Source of the DNA: Papaver somniferum | Lineage: Eukaryota; Streptophyta; Magnoliopsida; Ranunculales; Papaveraceae | Direction: 5' to 3' | DNA length: 64,000 nucleotides | NCBI RefSeq assembly: GCF_003573695.1 | Contig: NC_039363.1 | Coordinates: forward strand, 150,816,826 to 150,880,825 | Shown: piece by piece, positions 12,201 through 23,704 of the stretch | Layout of the letters: the number at the start of each line of letters is the position of its first letter | Position numbering within the stretch: the first letter of the stretch is position 1 | Position numbers and translations under genes: made by a program | The notes under the pieces: generated by a model | The model's input: the letters and a program-made list of their open reading frames with translations, nothing else | Database searches by the model: none | What the model was told of the DNA's origin: nothing

Positions 12201-14392
12201 TTCAGAACGACAAGAATGAATTAGTCCCTACTCGTACAACCACAGGATGGCGAGTATGCATCGACTACAGGAAGTTGAACACAGTAACAAGGAAGGATCA
12301 CTTCCCGCTCCCTTTCATTGACCAAATGCTAGAACGTGTGTTTGGACACAGTCACTACTGTTTTCTAGATGGCTTTTCCGGTTATAACCAAATTCACATT
12401 GCTCCGGAAGATCAGGAAAAAACTACATTCACGTGTCCATTTGGGACGTTTGCTTATAGACGTATGCCCTTCGGGTTGTGTAATGCACCTGCTACTTTTC
12501 AGCGTTGCATGATGAGCATTTTTTCTGACATGATAGATAGTTTTCTCGAGATCTTTATGGATGATTTCTCTGTTTTTGGTTTCTGGTTTGACGAATGTTT
12601 GAAGCATCTTGCCCTCGTGATATCCAGATGTAAAGAAAAGAACCTTGTTCTAAATTGGGAAAAATGCCATTTTATGGTGAATTCAGGAATAGTTCTAGGA
12701 CACATCATCTCAGAAAAAGGAATTGAAGTGGATAAAGCTAAAGTTGACCTCATTCAACATCTACCACAACCTCGCTCTGTGAAGGAGATCAGATCATTTC
12801 TAGGTCATGCTGGTTTTTACCGGCGATTCATCAAAGATTTCAGCAAAATCTCCAGACCTCTGTGCAGTCTTATCTCCAAAGATGTTGCCTTCAATTTCGA
12901 TGCTGCTTGTGTGAAGGCATGGGAGGAATTAAAAACCCTTCTCACCACCGCTCCTATAGTCCGACCACCCGATTGGAAGCTTCCGTTCGAACTTATGTGT
13001 GATGCCTCTGATTATGCTGTTGGTGCTGTTTTAGGACAGCGAGTTGATAGACTACCATATGTGATATACTATGCTAGCAAAACCCTTAATGATGCCCAAC
13101 TCAATTATTCAACTACCGAGAAGGAATTGCTTGCCGTCGTTTTCGCATTAGACAAGTTTAGATCTTATCTGATAGGGTCTAAGATCATCATATACACAGA
13201 CCATGCGGCTTTGAAGTATCTTCTTTCCAAGAAGGATGCTAAAGCTCGCCTTATTCGATGGATACTATTATTACAGGAATTCGATCTCGAAATCCGTGAT
13301 AAGAAAGGTTGTGAGAATGTGGTTGCTGATCATTTGTCTAGATTGACTTTAGAGTCTATTGATGAATTTGAGCTGATTAGAGAATCATTCCCAGATGAAC
13401 AGCTGATGTCTATCTCAGACCTTCCTTGGTTTGCTGATATTGTTAACTACCTCGCTACAGGTAGGATGCCCTCACGTTGGTCGAGACAAGACCGCTCTAA
13501 ATTCCTGGCTGAAGTTAAACATTTCCTTTGGGATGACCCATATTTGTTTAAGTACTGCCCAGACCAAATCATTAGGAAATGTGTCCCCAACACCGAACAG
13601 AAAGATGTGATATCTTTCTGTCATGACCAAGCCTGTGGAGGCCATTTCAGTGCCAAGAAAACCGCTGCAAAGATCTTGCAGTGTGGGTTCTATTGGCCAT
13701 CGTTGTTCAAGGACTGCCATGATTACTGTGTTGCCTGTGAACGTTGTCAGAAGCTGGGAAGCATTTCAAGGAGAAACATGATGCCATTGAATCCTATTCT
13801 GATTGTTGAGATTTTTGATGTTTGGGGGATCGACTTCATGGGTCCATTTCCCATGTCTGACAGCAAGTTGTACATCTTAGTCGCCGTTGACTACGTCTCC
13901 AAGTGGGTAGAAGCCATCGCAACCAGAACAAATGACCACAAGGTGGTACTTTCCTTTTTAAAGGAAAACATATTTTCACGTTTTGGTACCCCGAGAGCTA
14001 TCATCAGTGACGGTGGTTCACATTTCTGCAATAGGCACTTCGAGTTTTTAGTACGCAAGTATGGAATAACTCACAAGGTTGCTACTCCGTACCACCCTCA
14101 GACCAGTGGACAAGTGGAAGTGTCTAATAGGGAAATCAAGCACATTCTAGAAAAGACGGTTAACCCGTCTAGGAAAGATTGGTCAATAAGATTGAATGAT
14201 GCTTTGTGGGCCTATAGAACAGCGTATAAGACACCAATTGGCATGTCCCCCTATCGTCTAGTGTATGGAAAGCCGTGCCATCTTCCTGTGGAGTTAGAAC
14301 ATCGAGCTTATTGGGCAATCAAGCAACTGAACTTTTCTCTGACGAAGCTGGAATTCAACGGAAACTTCAACTCAACGAGTTGGAAGAATTGA
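9287..14392 (+). CDS. Gag-pol polyprotein of element D (Athila-type)
   Basis: One frame of 1,701 codons. Gag domain is at roughly residues 85-230 and the CCHC zinc knuckle [14 protein letters not shown] at 305-318. A glutamine/asparagine-rich linker follows. The aspartic protease has D639 in DLGAS. Reverse transcriptase carries FMDD with D1092/D1093. RNase H has D1239 ([12 protein letters not shown]) and D1305 (YTDHAAL). Integrase has an H2C2 finger from H1446, and catalytic D1516, D1575 and E1611 with the standard 35-residue D-E gap. The last ~17 codons are out of frame after a one-base loss near 14,350, so the normal integrase C-terminus is displaced into the next frame. All other catalytic motifs look intact. 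The start is the first Met of the open frame, which opens after the leader. Antisense frames inside are shadows. Confidence 0.93.
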   Translation: MIVTYRDQTNRLVRINPDEPIEILSSEGDSPDQPETMGEPRTLKDYMYPTRTSQPSCIVLPEVNGHYELKSSTIQMLPIFRGVENENPYHHVREFEEICGTLRFTQMPDEILKLRLFPFSLKDKAKAWLYALQPQSIMTWDDLIKEFFKKFFPNHKTATIRQSLNRFVQLEGETLARYLERFNELLLQCPHHGFEKWRLVQILYEGLDVSTRTTIESMCNGLFVDKTDDASWDFLIEVAEKTQQWESIREPRKTTSEAKAFRIEADFEGKANMESIVRRLEELELHKNSKPSTTTLREHVSSSVCAACNDPNHQFQNCPDLLAVQESRLEQAHAMFQKQEHNPYSQTYNPGWRNHPNFSWSKGPTQGGPSQPNQSYQNNQGYQNNQGYQHPRKPQQQSNPQQSYPQHNTDKRLSNIEEIVQSLVQSQKSLDQKMGQICDSISEREKGKLPSQPQQNPKSIFQTGSSSCKETSPDQVHAITTLRSGKVIENKVGEPNESDTNSTLSPQPQKTKESEQVGKPDNSTAMNVPLPTHSPVAPFPQRLIYQQKSTHYNEMLDLFKRVNINIPFLEAIKQIPAYAKFLKDLCTQKRKLNVHKRAFLAEQVSSIILNKTPPNFRDPGCPTISCTIGEHTVNKALLDLGASVNFLPYSVNEQLGLGELKPTSITLQLADRSVKIPRGLVEDVLIKVDKFYFPVDFIVLDTQPVQNPDCHIPVILGRPFLATSNAIINCRNGMLKLSFGNMTIELNVFDISQQPVNLDDDDVHEVNMIEGLIQDSLTNILSVDPFQACMENFNSDSYDDAYCSDVLCLLESVPQMDVTERKYEVEPPLLSDSKLIPSIVEPPKLELKTLPSTLKYAFLGSYDTLRVIISSCLDTEQESKLLEVLKEHKEALGWTISDLKGISPTICMHHINLEESAKPSREMQRRLNPNMRDVVKGEILKLLDAGIIYPIPDSNWVSPIQVVPKKSGITVVQNDKNELVPTRTTTGWRVCIDYRKLNTVTRKDHFPLPFIDQMLERVFGHSHYCFLDGFSGYNQIHIAPEDQEKTTFTCPFGTFAYRRMPFGLCNAPATFQRCMMSIFSDMIDSFLEIFMDDFSVFGFWFDECLKHLALVISRCKEKNLVLNWEKCHFMVNSGIVLGHIISEKGIEVDKAKVDLIQHLPQPRSVKEIRSFLGHAGFYRRFIKDFSKISRPLCSLISKDVAFNFDAACVKAWEELKTLLTTAPIVRPPDWKLPFELMCDASDYAVGAVLGQRVDRLPYVIYYASKTLNDAQLNYSTTEKELLAVVFALDKFRSYLIGSKIIIYTDHAALKYLLSKKDAKARLIRWILLLQEFDLEIRDKKGCENVVADHLSRLTLESIDEFELIRESFPDEQLMSISDLPWFADIVNYLATGRMPSRWSRQDRSKFLAEVKHFLWDDPYLFKYCPDQIIRKCVPNTEQKDVISFCHDQACGGHFSAKKTAAKILQCGFYWPSLFKDCHDYCVACERCQKLGSISRRNMMPLNPILIVEIFDVWGIDFMGPFPMSDSKLYILVAVDYVSKWVEAIATRTNDHKVVLSFLKENIFSRFGTPRAIISDGGSHFCNRHFEFLVRKYGITHKVATPYHPQTSGQVEVSNREIKHILEKTVNPSRKDWSIRLNDALWAYRTAYKTPIGMSPYRLVYGKPCHLPVELEHRAYWAIKQLNFSLTKLEFNGNFNSTSWKN

Positions 14393-14718
14393 GAAATGAG
14401 GCTTATGACAGTGCCAGGTTATATAAGCAGAAGATGAAGATATTTCATGACAAGCGTATTCTACGCAAATCCTTCACTCCTGGTCAGAAAGTCTTGCTGT
14501 ATGACTCCCGGTTACATCTTTTTCCAGGAAAACTGCGTTCCAGATGGAAGGGACCGTACCTAGTACGCACAGTTTTCCCTCATGGAGCTGTAGAGCTTGA
14601 AGATGTCTCCAACAAGAACATTTTCAAAGTCAACGGGCAGAGATTAAAACCATTCCTTGAACCATTCCCACCCGACACTGAAACAACCAACCTGGAGGAC
14701 CCAGTCTATGTGGACTAA
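14350..14718 (+). pseudogene. Displaced integrase C-terminus of element D
   Basis: The +1-shifted frame continues with typical Athila integrase tail sequence ([18 protein letters not shown], then HDKRI, FTPGQKVLLYDSRL and RSRWKGPYLV) and stops at 14,718. The last block is the conserved region after the catalytic core. A single-base deletion between the 'LTK' codons and the 'AGIQ' codons explains the split. It is not an independent gene. Confidence 0.85.
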
Positions 14719-15061
14719 GCTGGTCCACCCTTGTACATAAGTAGCTGCGTTTTCTTCCCCATTGAAAACCAAAAAGCCTTTTTCCCTAAAAAACCAAAAA
14801 GTTTTCACTCCCGACAAAACCAAATTTTTCCCAAAAAGTCCAATCCCATTAAAAACCAAATTTTCTTGTAGATAATGTGTTAGTTAAATTTCCTTTTGTA
14901 TATATTTTGTGCTCATCCATTGTGACTCCGAATATGTTGGAGTTTTGCCTTGGATAACGGAGTTTTAATTCTGCTTTCGCCGAAATCGGGTATTCTCTCT
15001 CCTTTTACTCTACTCAGCATGTCCCTTTCCATATGTTGCATTTTAATTCTTTCCATATTTT

Positions 15062-15099
15062 TAAACATTGAGGACAATGTTTAGTTTAGGTTTGGGGGT
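15062..15099 (+). promoter_or_regulatory. Internal AGGA-loop hairpin with second polypurine-like tract
   Basis: TAAACATTG (15,062-15,070) pairs perfectly with CAATGTTTA (15,075-15,083) around the loop AGGA. AGGTTTGGGGGTA follows within ten bases. It copies the layout at the true 3' LTR junction, 1.2 kb further on. Confidence 0.65.
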
Positions 15100-16165
15100 A
15101 TAGAGTAGATACCACGATAATATGCCATAATTGAAAACAAGAACTCCTTCTTTTTGAAAAATTTAAAAATTCAAAAAAAAAAAAAAAAAAAAAAAAAACA
15201 TAAAAATGGAGCTCATTTACCTTGAAATGTTGACTCTTGTGCAAATATGTAATTATTAGGAGTCTTAGTCTAGATATTTAGGCACCCTGATTCTAGCACA
15301 ATTCACATAGTGATAAGAAATTTGCACGCGCACGATCTACCAATACATGTATAGCCTCGATCTTCAAGGTGTTTGATAGGAAGTTAGATTGCCAATCACT
15401 TTAGAATACTGAATGAGACTTGACTAGCTTGTTCTTTGGTTGGCTGGGATAGAAGTTGGAGGATACGTTAAGAAAAGCAACCATAGAATTTGACCGGATG
15501 CATTCGATAAGGGCCACCTCTTGCTAAGAGTCATGTAATTATGTTTTTCTTTTTGTTCATGTATCAAAAGTGTCATGATGTTGTAAAGATCAAAGTTTTT
15601 CTTCAAAAAAAAAAAAAAAAAAATCAAAAAAATCAAAAAAAAATCAAGTATTTATTTATTCTATGTTTTGTCATGTTAAAGACAATAGTTCTCTCTTGTT
15701 CCAAAAATAAAAGAGAGTAATCAATGTAAATAAGAGTCATGTAAAGAGTTATCTTTTTGTTGTAAATAGTCTTGTAATAAGCAAGGAGGGTGCAGCCATC
15801 GATGTATAACGCGGGTAAACTGAAATATCACCAACTCATTGGGTGAACATTCACAATTCTCGTAAATCCGGACAGCTAGCTTGGCTTAGAATTCGGTTCT
15901 TAGCCTAAAAACTATCTCTTGGTGATTAGTAGTCATAACTTCAGGTCATTCTAGAAACATGTGTAGATACACTTTACACTCTTATCACGTGTCTTTAGTT
16001 GTTATCAGTGCTAGGATTGTGCCTTAGATAGCTAGATTGACATCTCCATTTTGTTGTGAGCTTCTACTGTCTTGCACATGTCACATTTGATGGAATCTGA
16101 GCTTATATTTTGTCCTAGAACTTTGTAGGTACGTTCTAAGAAAACCTTCACGAGACTTCACTCGT

Positions 16166-16185
16166 CCACTAGGGACACTTAGTGG
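16166..16185 (+). promoter_or_regulatory. Stem-loop in the 3' leader of element D
   Basis: CCACTAGGGACACTTAGTGG folds into an 8-pair stem with loop GACA. Relative to element A (82-101), a G-C pair becomes A-T and one G-C becomes G-T. Confidence 0.6.
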
Positions 16186-16264
16186 TTTAAAAGGCTTAGT
16201 GCATATGCTAAATGCATTCGAGAAACCAGCGACAGTGGTATATGTAGGATTTCCTTAGTTTTGT

Positions 16265-16303
16265 TTTACTTGAGGACAAGTAAAATTCAGGTTTGGGGGT
16301 ATT
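16265..16303 (+). promoter_or_regulatory. AGGA-loop hairpin and polypurine tract of element D
   Basis: TTTACTTG (16,265-16,272) pairs perfectly with CAAGTAAA (16,277-16,284) around AGGA. CAGGTTTGGGGGTATT then abuts the 3' LTR at 16,304. Confidence 0.75.
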
Positions 16304-18250
16304 TGATGAGTGCTAAAAAGTGCATATTTCTATTTTTTTTTTGGCATTTAACTCATCTTTTGTGCATTAATTCTACATTTTATCCCATATTCTGTATTTT
16401 CATTGTTTTCAAGAATAAATATTTTTATTAATTAATTTTTCATTTTTAGGTAATAAATAAAGTTTGGATGAATAGCGGAGCGAAAAGAGCAGAAAAGTAG
16501 TGAAAAGCCGGGAGGAATTACACAAGGAAGCCGCGAAGAATGTTGTGCACAAGACCAAAAGGCTAGAAGTGGGATTGAAGAGGAAGAATTGTTCTTAAAG
16601 AAGATATGGGCTTGGCATACCCAATGCCCAAAACCCTCACCCAAGTCCATTTCCTATATCCATACCCGTTTCCCTTTCTAGCCGTCAGATTGGATCATCT
16701 CAGCATCCTACGGTCGCAGCATCGCCATTACATCAAAGTCTGAAGATCCTGTCTAACACTACAGCACCTAACTCCATCTTGAGCCGTCAGTTTTGTTGTA
16801 TCAGGCATCCAACGGTCGCTCTTGATCAGTCTCCATCTCGCCGTTAGATCCGTCCCAGAAGATATTATCCCACGGCTCAGCTTCGCAAGACATCAAGATT
16901 TGTTGTACCCGCCTCACACTCGAACAACCTAACCCTATACCCAAAACAAACACACCCTAGCCCAAAACCCATCGAGCCATCTCCTTCTTCCCCTCTTCTG
17001 CAACAGCGACGCTGTCTCCATCACCACCATCTTCTCCCCCAAATCACTCAATCACCACCATCTTCTCCCCCCAAATCACTCAACCACCACCACTCGAGCC
17101 ATCATCACTTCTAACAACCAAGACATACTTTTCTAGCCACTTATTACATCACCTCCTAATCGTTTCATCTCACAGGAACCCTAGGTTAGGAGTTGATGAA
17201 ATAGGTGAGGTTAGAGGATAAATCGAAGGCATGGGTAGCATCAGCAGACGACAAGGAAGCATGGGTGAGAGCTATCAATCGTTTTCAGAGATTAGGTAAG
17301 GATTTTTTGTAAAACCCTAATTTCACTGATTTGGGGATTTTGGAATTTTTTTGTTGTAACTATAAAAGGGTGTTAGGGGTTGTAAAATTCGGCATCTCTG
17401 GACTAGCCAGTAGACATTTGAATAAATTTTCATTAAAATTTCAAATTCAGTCCCTTTATCACAGTTGATTTTTGAATGTTGTGTGTTGTGTTTGAATTAT
17501 CTTGTATGATGAATGCTTGTGTATGTAATATGTTGAGCATGAGCTAAGTAGCATTAAGTTAAGGCTCAGTTGAAGCCTTATGCACTGTCAAATGACAAGT
17601 TGCTAGGATAGTTAACTCCATGCCCTGTTTTGCTTGAGCAATTGGAAGAAACTAATGCTCATAGTGCCTGTGATTGACTGTTCTGTCAAAAGACAGTCAA
17701 TACTAGGGGCAAACTAATGAGCAAGTTAGTTCTCTTCCATTTCTAGATGTATTCATAGGATATTCAACTCAACCTAGAAATATGTTGTTTGATTAGGACA
17801 CAAGGTGGATTCTAAGCCTTGGCTTAACCACAAATCCTTTACAATCACTTATAATTTCAGTTCTATTTTGTTCCCTGCTAAATTTACTTTCCTTCACTGT
17901 TTTTCTTGCATTTTGAAGCTGTTGTGCACTGAAATCAGTGCACAAACTCCCCCTGCCCTTGGCTTACAGCCTTGGTTCCCTGCTATTTTTATTTTATATC
18001 CTCTGCCATTTAATCTTTGCTGTTTTGCCATCTTGTGTTAACTGCTTTGGTTTGTTAACTGTTTTGGTTCTTTGCATCTGCCATATTACCTTGCCTTGCT
18101 CACTGCCATAGTGCTTTGCACCCATTGATAGCTTAGGATAATTTCTTGTATGCTCCCACTCCCTGTGGACTGATCCCATTCTTATTTTCTATACTAAAAC
18201 TTGACCTTGTATACTTGCAAGTCTTTTGTGTGTCGTTCCCAAGCACACCA
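16304..18250 (+). repeat. 3' LTR of element D
   Basis: Starts TGATGAGTGC and ends AAGCACACCA; 1,947 bp. Differences from the 5' LTR are scattered single bases and a few length changes in T runs. The second target-site copy CATGG follows at 18,251. Confidence 0.95.
17361..17368 (+). promoter_or_regulatory. TATA box of 3' LTR D
   Basis: TATAAAAG at the position equivalent to 7,396 in the 5' LTR. It could drive read-out transcription into flanking C2 DNA. Confidence 0.55.
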
Positions 18251-18706
18251 CATGGTCGGCATGCCTTTGGCACGGAGATGTGGCTGGCATGGCATTCCAT
18301 TGGCACGGTGGTGCGGCTGGCATGGTTGGCATGCCTTTGGCGCGGAGATGTGGCTGGAATGGCATGCCATTGGCACGGTGGTGCGGCTGGCATGCAAGGC
18401 TATTCGCACGGTTGTGCGGCTGGAATGGTCGGCATGCCTTTGGCGCGGAGATGTGGCTGGAATGGCATGCCATTGGCACGTTTGGCTAGAATGCGTGGAT
18501 GGCATGTGTAGAGATGATTTCAGTCAGTACCGAGGGCTCTGACGTGGATCATGGCATATACATAAAAAAGGTACCCCGGTAATTTTACGCAGACATGTTG
18601 AATGGTTCAATAAATGTGCTAGTGGCGACATTATTACTCAAGTATGACGTCACTGTTTCACTAAGGTTTTACGATTTTAACCCTAAGCTAAAAACCACCA
18701 TCAACA
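18251..18706 (-). repeat. C-family LTR (C2), second visible part
   Basis: This resumes the GC-rich tandem repeat broken by element D (units at about 18,269, 18,339 and, after a partial unit, 18,442), then the unique tail ending AACCACCATCAACA at 18,706, the same terminus as both C1 LTRs. E-family LTR sequence follows at once. GAAGG (18,707-18,711) is the predicted target-site copy. The open frames through the repeat are artefacts. Confidence 0.8.
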
Positions 18707-20227
18707 GAAGGATTTGTTTGCTAGAAAGGCAAACTTCGTGTATTTATAGATAAGGAAGTTTGGACACCAAGGAATTTCCAAAACCGAAAATATTCTCAAG
18801 ATATTCATTAAAGCACTAATTCGGTTTCCATAATTCATGGAAATGCTCTGTCTAAAAATAACGATCGAAATCTATCGGAAAATCTAATTAGTAAATGCAC
18901 ATTACTAATTCTGTAATTTCCCTATAAAATGAAATAAATAACCTTAATTAAAAGATTCTTAACTTAGTTATGTTTCGATCCTGGGATTCTCTTCCCTTGG
19001 CCGTTAAGGAATATCTTTGAACAATTAAAGAAATAAAAATTCACAGCACGTCTTCAAAGTTTGACGAGATCTTAACTTTTTAAGTTCTCTTTCATACTTA
19101 CAACCTTGAAACCGATTTTCCACACTTCCAAACAAGTTTAGAATTGGTTCATATGACTTTCAAGGACTATGTGATTGATCAAACCAAAATTCAATCACAA
19201 TCATGGATTTATGGTTCTACCAAAACAAGTTTCGGTTTTACCTCCATGTGAGTATTGTGCATAGTCACACTAGCTTCCCAAAAATTCGGTTGAATAGGTA
19301 CTAGTATCGGTTCCCAACATATATATGGTATGTAACTTATATGTGTTGCACATGTCCATAGGATCGGTTCCCCTTTGCCTAAAAACGTGTTGCACATGTC
19401 CATAGGATCGGTTCCCCTATCTGCTATAAACCTTGTTGCACCCTATACAAGGATCGGTTCCCCTTGATGTACTGCACCCCTTGTTAGGATCGGTTCCCCT
19501 CTCCCAAAATTTGTCAGACATACAAACCCGATCATACCACAGGTGCTTACTTAAGATCGGTTTTACTAATAAAAGTTATACCAATACATAAGTCAGGCCT
19601 TTGTGAATAGTTCTACCAAGAACACAACAAGTTGTGAGCGGTTATACTCTATCACACATATTAGTTGTTCATAAGATATGAAATGAATAACAAAACCAAT
19701 AACACCTGGAAATTTCCTTTTCAGTCCACAAACAAGTTTATGAACTTACTTCCTTAAAACACATGTAAACATTGTTCCCTAAGATGAAATCCTCACCTCA
19801 TACCCATACATAATCACAATAGCATTCAAATTATTATGGCGAAGTCTTATCTACAAAGTTTAATGGTTAAGAAATAAACCTCGTATTGTATTCCATAATA
19901 CTATGTCTATCTAGAGTTCAAATATGCTTCACAGTTATGTTTTCAATATGCACGACTTGAAAGATATGTTAGGGGATGAAACAGTTCAAGTCAAGTATCG
20001 CTAACCTCAAGTGGAAGGATGATTGTTGTCGTTGTAGCTCCTTGCTTCTTCACATCTTCAAGACTTCGTAATACTTGTAATGTCTCATATCCTTATACTT
20101 TCAAGCTAACCTATACGAAGTTGACTCTAGTGCATAATCAAGCGACTCTTAACATGAGTTTTGATTCACTAAAAACCAAACTTGACATACCAACGCTTAG
20201 TTGGTTCAACCGAGCAATGCTCTAACA
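18707..20227 (-). repeat. 3' LTR of E1 (part)
   Basis: Closely parallels 24,896-26,421 over its whole length (for example 'gctagaaaggcaaacttcgtg' at both). It contains the minus-strand TATA region near 18,745 and U3 with repeated GGATCGGTTCCCC. It ends TCTAACA at 20,227. Bases upstream of the TATA-proximal leader are missing on the left because of the C2 insertion. Confidence 0.85.
19361..19499. repeat. GGATCGGTTCCCC cassette in U3 of E1
   Basis: The motif GGATCGGTTCCCC occurs at 19,361, 19,405, 19,451 and 19,487, with a degenerate copy near 19,298. Each follows a 'tgttgcac' or 'actgcacc' phrase, with a period of 36-46 bases. Equivalent copies lie in every E-family LTR here (about 25,491-25,685, 34,239-34,440, 49,827-50,035). 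A regulatory role is an inference. Confidence 0.7.
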
Positions 20228-20583
20228 ATCTCCTCCTTTTTCAATTTTAGTGACAAAACTCTTACATCATATGGATAAAAAAATTACAAGAATTCATTAC
20301 AATCTTCTTGATTCCCAATTCAACAACACAGTAAAACTGCTTACATTCAATCCTTGAAAATGCCTGACATTATAATAACAAAGAAAAAGAGTATTAGCTT
20401 TGTTAAACCGCACATCTTTGTTATACCAATTTATATGACATGTTAATCCCCCTTAGTCTGTGCTTTCACTCTTTCGTTAGATAAAACATTCAAGTACCAA
20501 TGTTCTTTTCCCTAGCGATGCCAATCAATATAAAATCAATGTCAGCATCACCTGTTTACTCCATATATTTCTCCCCCTTTTTG
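20228..20583 (-). promoter_or_regulatory. Polypurine tracts of E1
   Basis: Minus-strand purine runs lie directly at the LTR (20,228-20,240) and again at 20,571-20,583 (CTCCCCCTTTTTG on the plus strand). A shorter CCCCCTTAG run lies near 20,447. Tract multiplication is a reported Sirevirus trait. Confidence 0.6.
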
Positions 20584-22096
20584 TCACAAAAATGACAAAG
20601 AAACGAAAAAATCAAGGACAACACGAAAAGAATCTTACAAATCTCATAATAGACTTGCAAACCTGTGGATTTAGGCACGAGGGTTCCGCACATCACGTTC
20701 TGATAACCAATATTAAAACCGAAACTACAAGTAGTCTTATTTTGATCTATTACCAAGGAAACAATTGTCCGAAACAATTTTTCCAATTTAGTTTAGCAAA
20801 CCAAAAACAACTAAGCACGTTAGTCCCTTTGCTAAACCTATTGTTCAAAACAACCGCTTAATTCGATAAGACCAAAATAAAGATAAACTCCATTTTTCTC
20901 ATCAGGTTCTAACTATCCATCCATAAACTTAGACCTTTCAATTTTAAACAAGACAAGTACTAGGTTAGTTAACTAGCATTCCTTGTTTAGGCATTCGATT
21001 AGACTTGAATAACCGAAACCTCACTTTGATAAGACAAACTAAGATCAGAATTAACTTAGTTTGTTATCCGGAATCGAATTGGACTAAACAACTCATCCCG
21101 TACACAAATTATTTCGTTAAGCCATAAATAATTCATACAAACCAAAATAAATCAACTCGCATAATTATTCACCTCAACCGGAAGCAATTGAAACAACATA
21201 GACATTAAAATCACCGCAATTGCACCGTAATTTTGTAAGCCTAAACAATTGATACCACATAATAAAGCAAGATACAATAGTTTTTCTTAACCGGAACCAA
21301 TTGAATTACACACACATTAATTGTACCGAAATTTTGTAAGCCTAAACAATTGATACCGCACAATAAAGCAAGATAACAATAGTTTTTATTAACCGAAATC
21401 AATTGAAACACACATACACACACATCATGGAATAAACATCAATTGAATCGAAATTTTGTTAAGCAAAAGCAACAAATATATATATAATATAAACTCAGGC
21501 TTTTCTTAAACAGGAAAAAAAATTAACTAACAAGATTGTTACCTCAAATTTCGCATCCACTTCTCCAGTATGATAGCATCTTCGTCCAGGGAGAATTGGT
21601 ATCGAAATATCACCACGTTGTCATCCTTATGCATAAACAAAAGAAAAACAACACACCTCAACCTTTACCAGAGAAAGGCTAAAAACCGGTTTTAACAATT
21701 GCAAGCAAAAGTTGAAAACCGTCGAAACACATATGCTTTTATGATAAACCAAAACCGATTCAACATATTGTGACTTTTTCACATATTGTTTCTATAAGAA
21801 CCACTCATGATCCTTTGATAAAGCCTACCTACTAGAGTTTGAACTTAATTCCGCTAAATAAGAAAGTCACCCAAACCATAAGGGTTCACAATATATGAGA
21901 TCGAATATTAAGGTAGTAAAACCGAAATCAAACATCCCATAAACATACATAGCAATAAGATAAAAGCAATTAAGCACATGCTATGTAAACCGAAAACTAC
22001 CATAAGAAAAATTACTAATTAAATAATTTTGTTCATAATATACCAATACAATCAATGAAGGAAATCAATAAATTGATGTCTATTCTTCCTTGCAAC

Positions 22097-22438
22097 CTAG
22101 TCCTTCATGTCAGAACTGAATGAAGGTGGATTACTACTTTTCAGCTTTTGAATTTCTTCAAGTAGAAAACCTTGTTGCTTGACCAGAATCTCTTGCAGAT
22201 GAGAAATTTTCGTGAAGAATTCTGCAAGAGCATGTAATTCTGTCTTTGATTGAACAAAAAAATGTGTCAATGCCTCAATACACTGATCTTTCTTCAGAGT
22301 ATTCTCTCTTTCCTTCTTGCTAAGTCAATCCCCCTTTCTGATTTTACCCTTAATATCAAGAGATAATCCGGACTTAGTTTTAGGATGATCTTTTGGATCC
22401 TGCATCTTCTCCAGAGAAACCATTTGATCCAGACCCAT
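22097..22438 (-). pseudogene. Small coiled-coil accessory frame of E1
   Basis: A minus-strand frame of about 113 codons starts with Met at 22,438 (MGLDQMVSLEKMQ...) and ends with TAG at 22,097. One in-frame TGA interrupts it near 22,326. The second half is rich in leucine, lysine and glutamate at heptad-like spacing (...HLQEILVKQQGFLLEEIQKL), suggesting a coiled coil. It sits between gag remnants and the polypurine tracts, where some Sireviruses carry extra genes. I recognise no family. E3 carries a different but similarly placed coiled-coil frame at 37,005-37,463. Confidence 0.4.
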
Positions 22439-22634
22439 AGTTCGGACAAGGAATGATCAAAATGAGAGAAGAATCTTTTTATATTTTTCATATTACCGAA
22501 AATATAATATTCCTAAAATACAAATATATCAAATATCTTCAAATACTAGACATTATTTACATAATCTTCACAAAAGTGCCTTGAATTTTCTTCTTCCTCA
22601 TTCAAAATTTGGCGCACGAGACGAGGAAAGAATT

Positions 22635-23704
22635 CTAATACCGATCAAGTGGCATTAGTGTTTGAGATTTTCTCTCATTATGGAACCGTGAACAACCAGA
22701 GTGTTCTTGATCTAGTATAGCATGAAAAGATCTCTTTATGTTACCTCGAACCAACGAAGTATCTTGGGATAGACTGAAATTGCAAACACAACTTTTAGCA
22801 ATTCTGTTTTTAAGACAGTTTTTGCATCTTGTCTTATTTCTCCCTTTACCATTAGATGATTTAATAACATTGGAAGACATGTCCATTTTTAAAATGGGTA
22901 AATCATTAATGGAGGAGGAAGGAATAAGATTGAAAACTAATGCAACATGAGTTGTTTCCTCTTCTTCAGAATCATATGAATCGGAGGACTCGTCTAGAGT
23001 TACAGCCAATGCCTTGCATTATGACCAAACCCTTTACACTTGAAGCACTGCGGCTGATATTCATCATCTTCTTCCTGATCCTTTTTGACAGGAACTCGAT
23101 CATGCGGTCGAGAAGATCGATAAGTATCCTTAACAAATCTCTTGTTTCTTTTCTTCAAGAGATATTGAAACTGTCTAATAATTAATGACAATGATTGTTC
23201 AATTTCATCATCAGAATTTTCTGCAATCTGTTCATTTGAATCATCCAACTGTCTATTCCTTTCCATTTGAGCTTTTGGAACTTTTGCTTTAAAAGCGATT
23301 CCTTTGGTTTGAATAGACTGTGATTCATGATCAAAGATCTTTAACTTACCAACGAGTGTGCTTCGTGTGAGATTTGAAAGATCGTTTGCTTCTATGATTG
23401 CATTTTTCTTAGAATCGTATCTTGATGGAAACGATCTGAGAATCTTGCATATTATATCTTTTTCAGAAATATTCTTTCCTAATGAGAAAGAATCATTAAT
23501 TATCTAAGAGAGTTTAATGTGAAACTCCTCAAAAGTGTCGTTGTCATTCATTCGAAGGTTCTCCCACTCAGAAGTGAGGGTTTGAAGTCTAGCTTCTTTT
23601 TCCGAAGAATTTCCTTCAAATACGATCTGAAGATTATCCCAAGCTTCTTTCGAAGTCTGACATGTTGACACATGATGTTGTAAATCATGACTTACAGCAT
23701 GAAT
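22635..23704 (-). pseudogene. Broken copia gag gene of E1
   Basis: Three minus-strand pieces belong to one gag region. At 23,704-23,504 is a copia-type gag segment (SKEAWDNLQIVFEG..., EWENLRM), the region that forms capsid. At 23,266-23,000 is an acidic stretch followed by a zinc knuckle, CFKCKGFGHNARHW, whose last cysteine is replaced by tryptophan. At 23,009-22,635 is a serine- and acid-rich tail. Stops and frame changes separate the pieces. The capsid N-terminus is missing: at about 23,705 the frame runs directly into LTR sequence, so a deletion removed the gag start, the leader and the primer site. Confidence 0.75.

Larger units (their letters stand above)
14719..16303 (+). other. Non-coding 3' region of element D
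   Basis: This 1.6-kb stretch lies between gag-pol and the 3' LTR. Athila relatives often carry an env-like gene here, but none is left; only short frames are open. It has two A-rich tracts (15,174-15,198 and 15,606-15,622), an internal hairpin with a polypurine-like tract near 15,062, and the terminal hairpins at 16,166 and 16,265. Confidence 0.7.
6336..18250 (+). mobile_element. Element D: complete Athila-type Ty3/gypsy retrotransposon
   Basis: An 11,915-bp element with LTRs at 6,336-8,285 and 16,304-18,250 (TG...CA), the 5-bp duplication CATGG, a tRNA-Asp-type primer site, a ~1-kb leader, one gag-pol frame, a 1.6-kb non-coding 3' region, and a polypurine tract at the 3' LTR. Athila is inferred from the primer, the LTR length, the DLGAS protease and FMDD reverse-transcriptase motifs, and the long 3' region. 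By eye the LTRs differ at about 27 substitutions (~1.4%), so this is a recent insertion. It lies in the 69-bp repeat of LTR C2. Confidence 0.95.

Noticed and set aside
14719..16303. env-like gene expected in Athila elements
   Set aside because: No open frame longer than ~70 codons and no transmembrane pattern in this region.
18133..18542. Overlapping frames of 86-121 codons
   Set aside because: They straddle the D LTR end and the C2 tandem repeat; a chance product of repeat composition.
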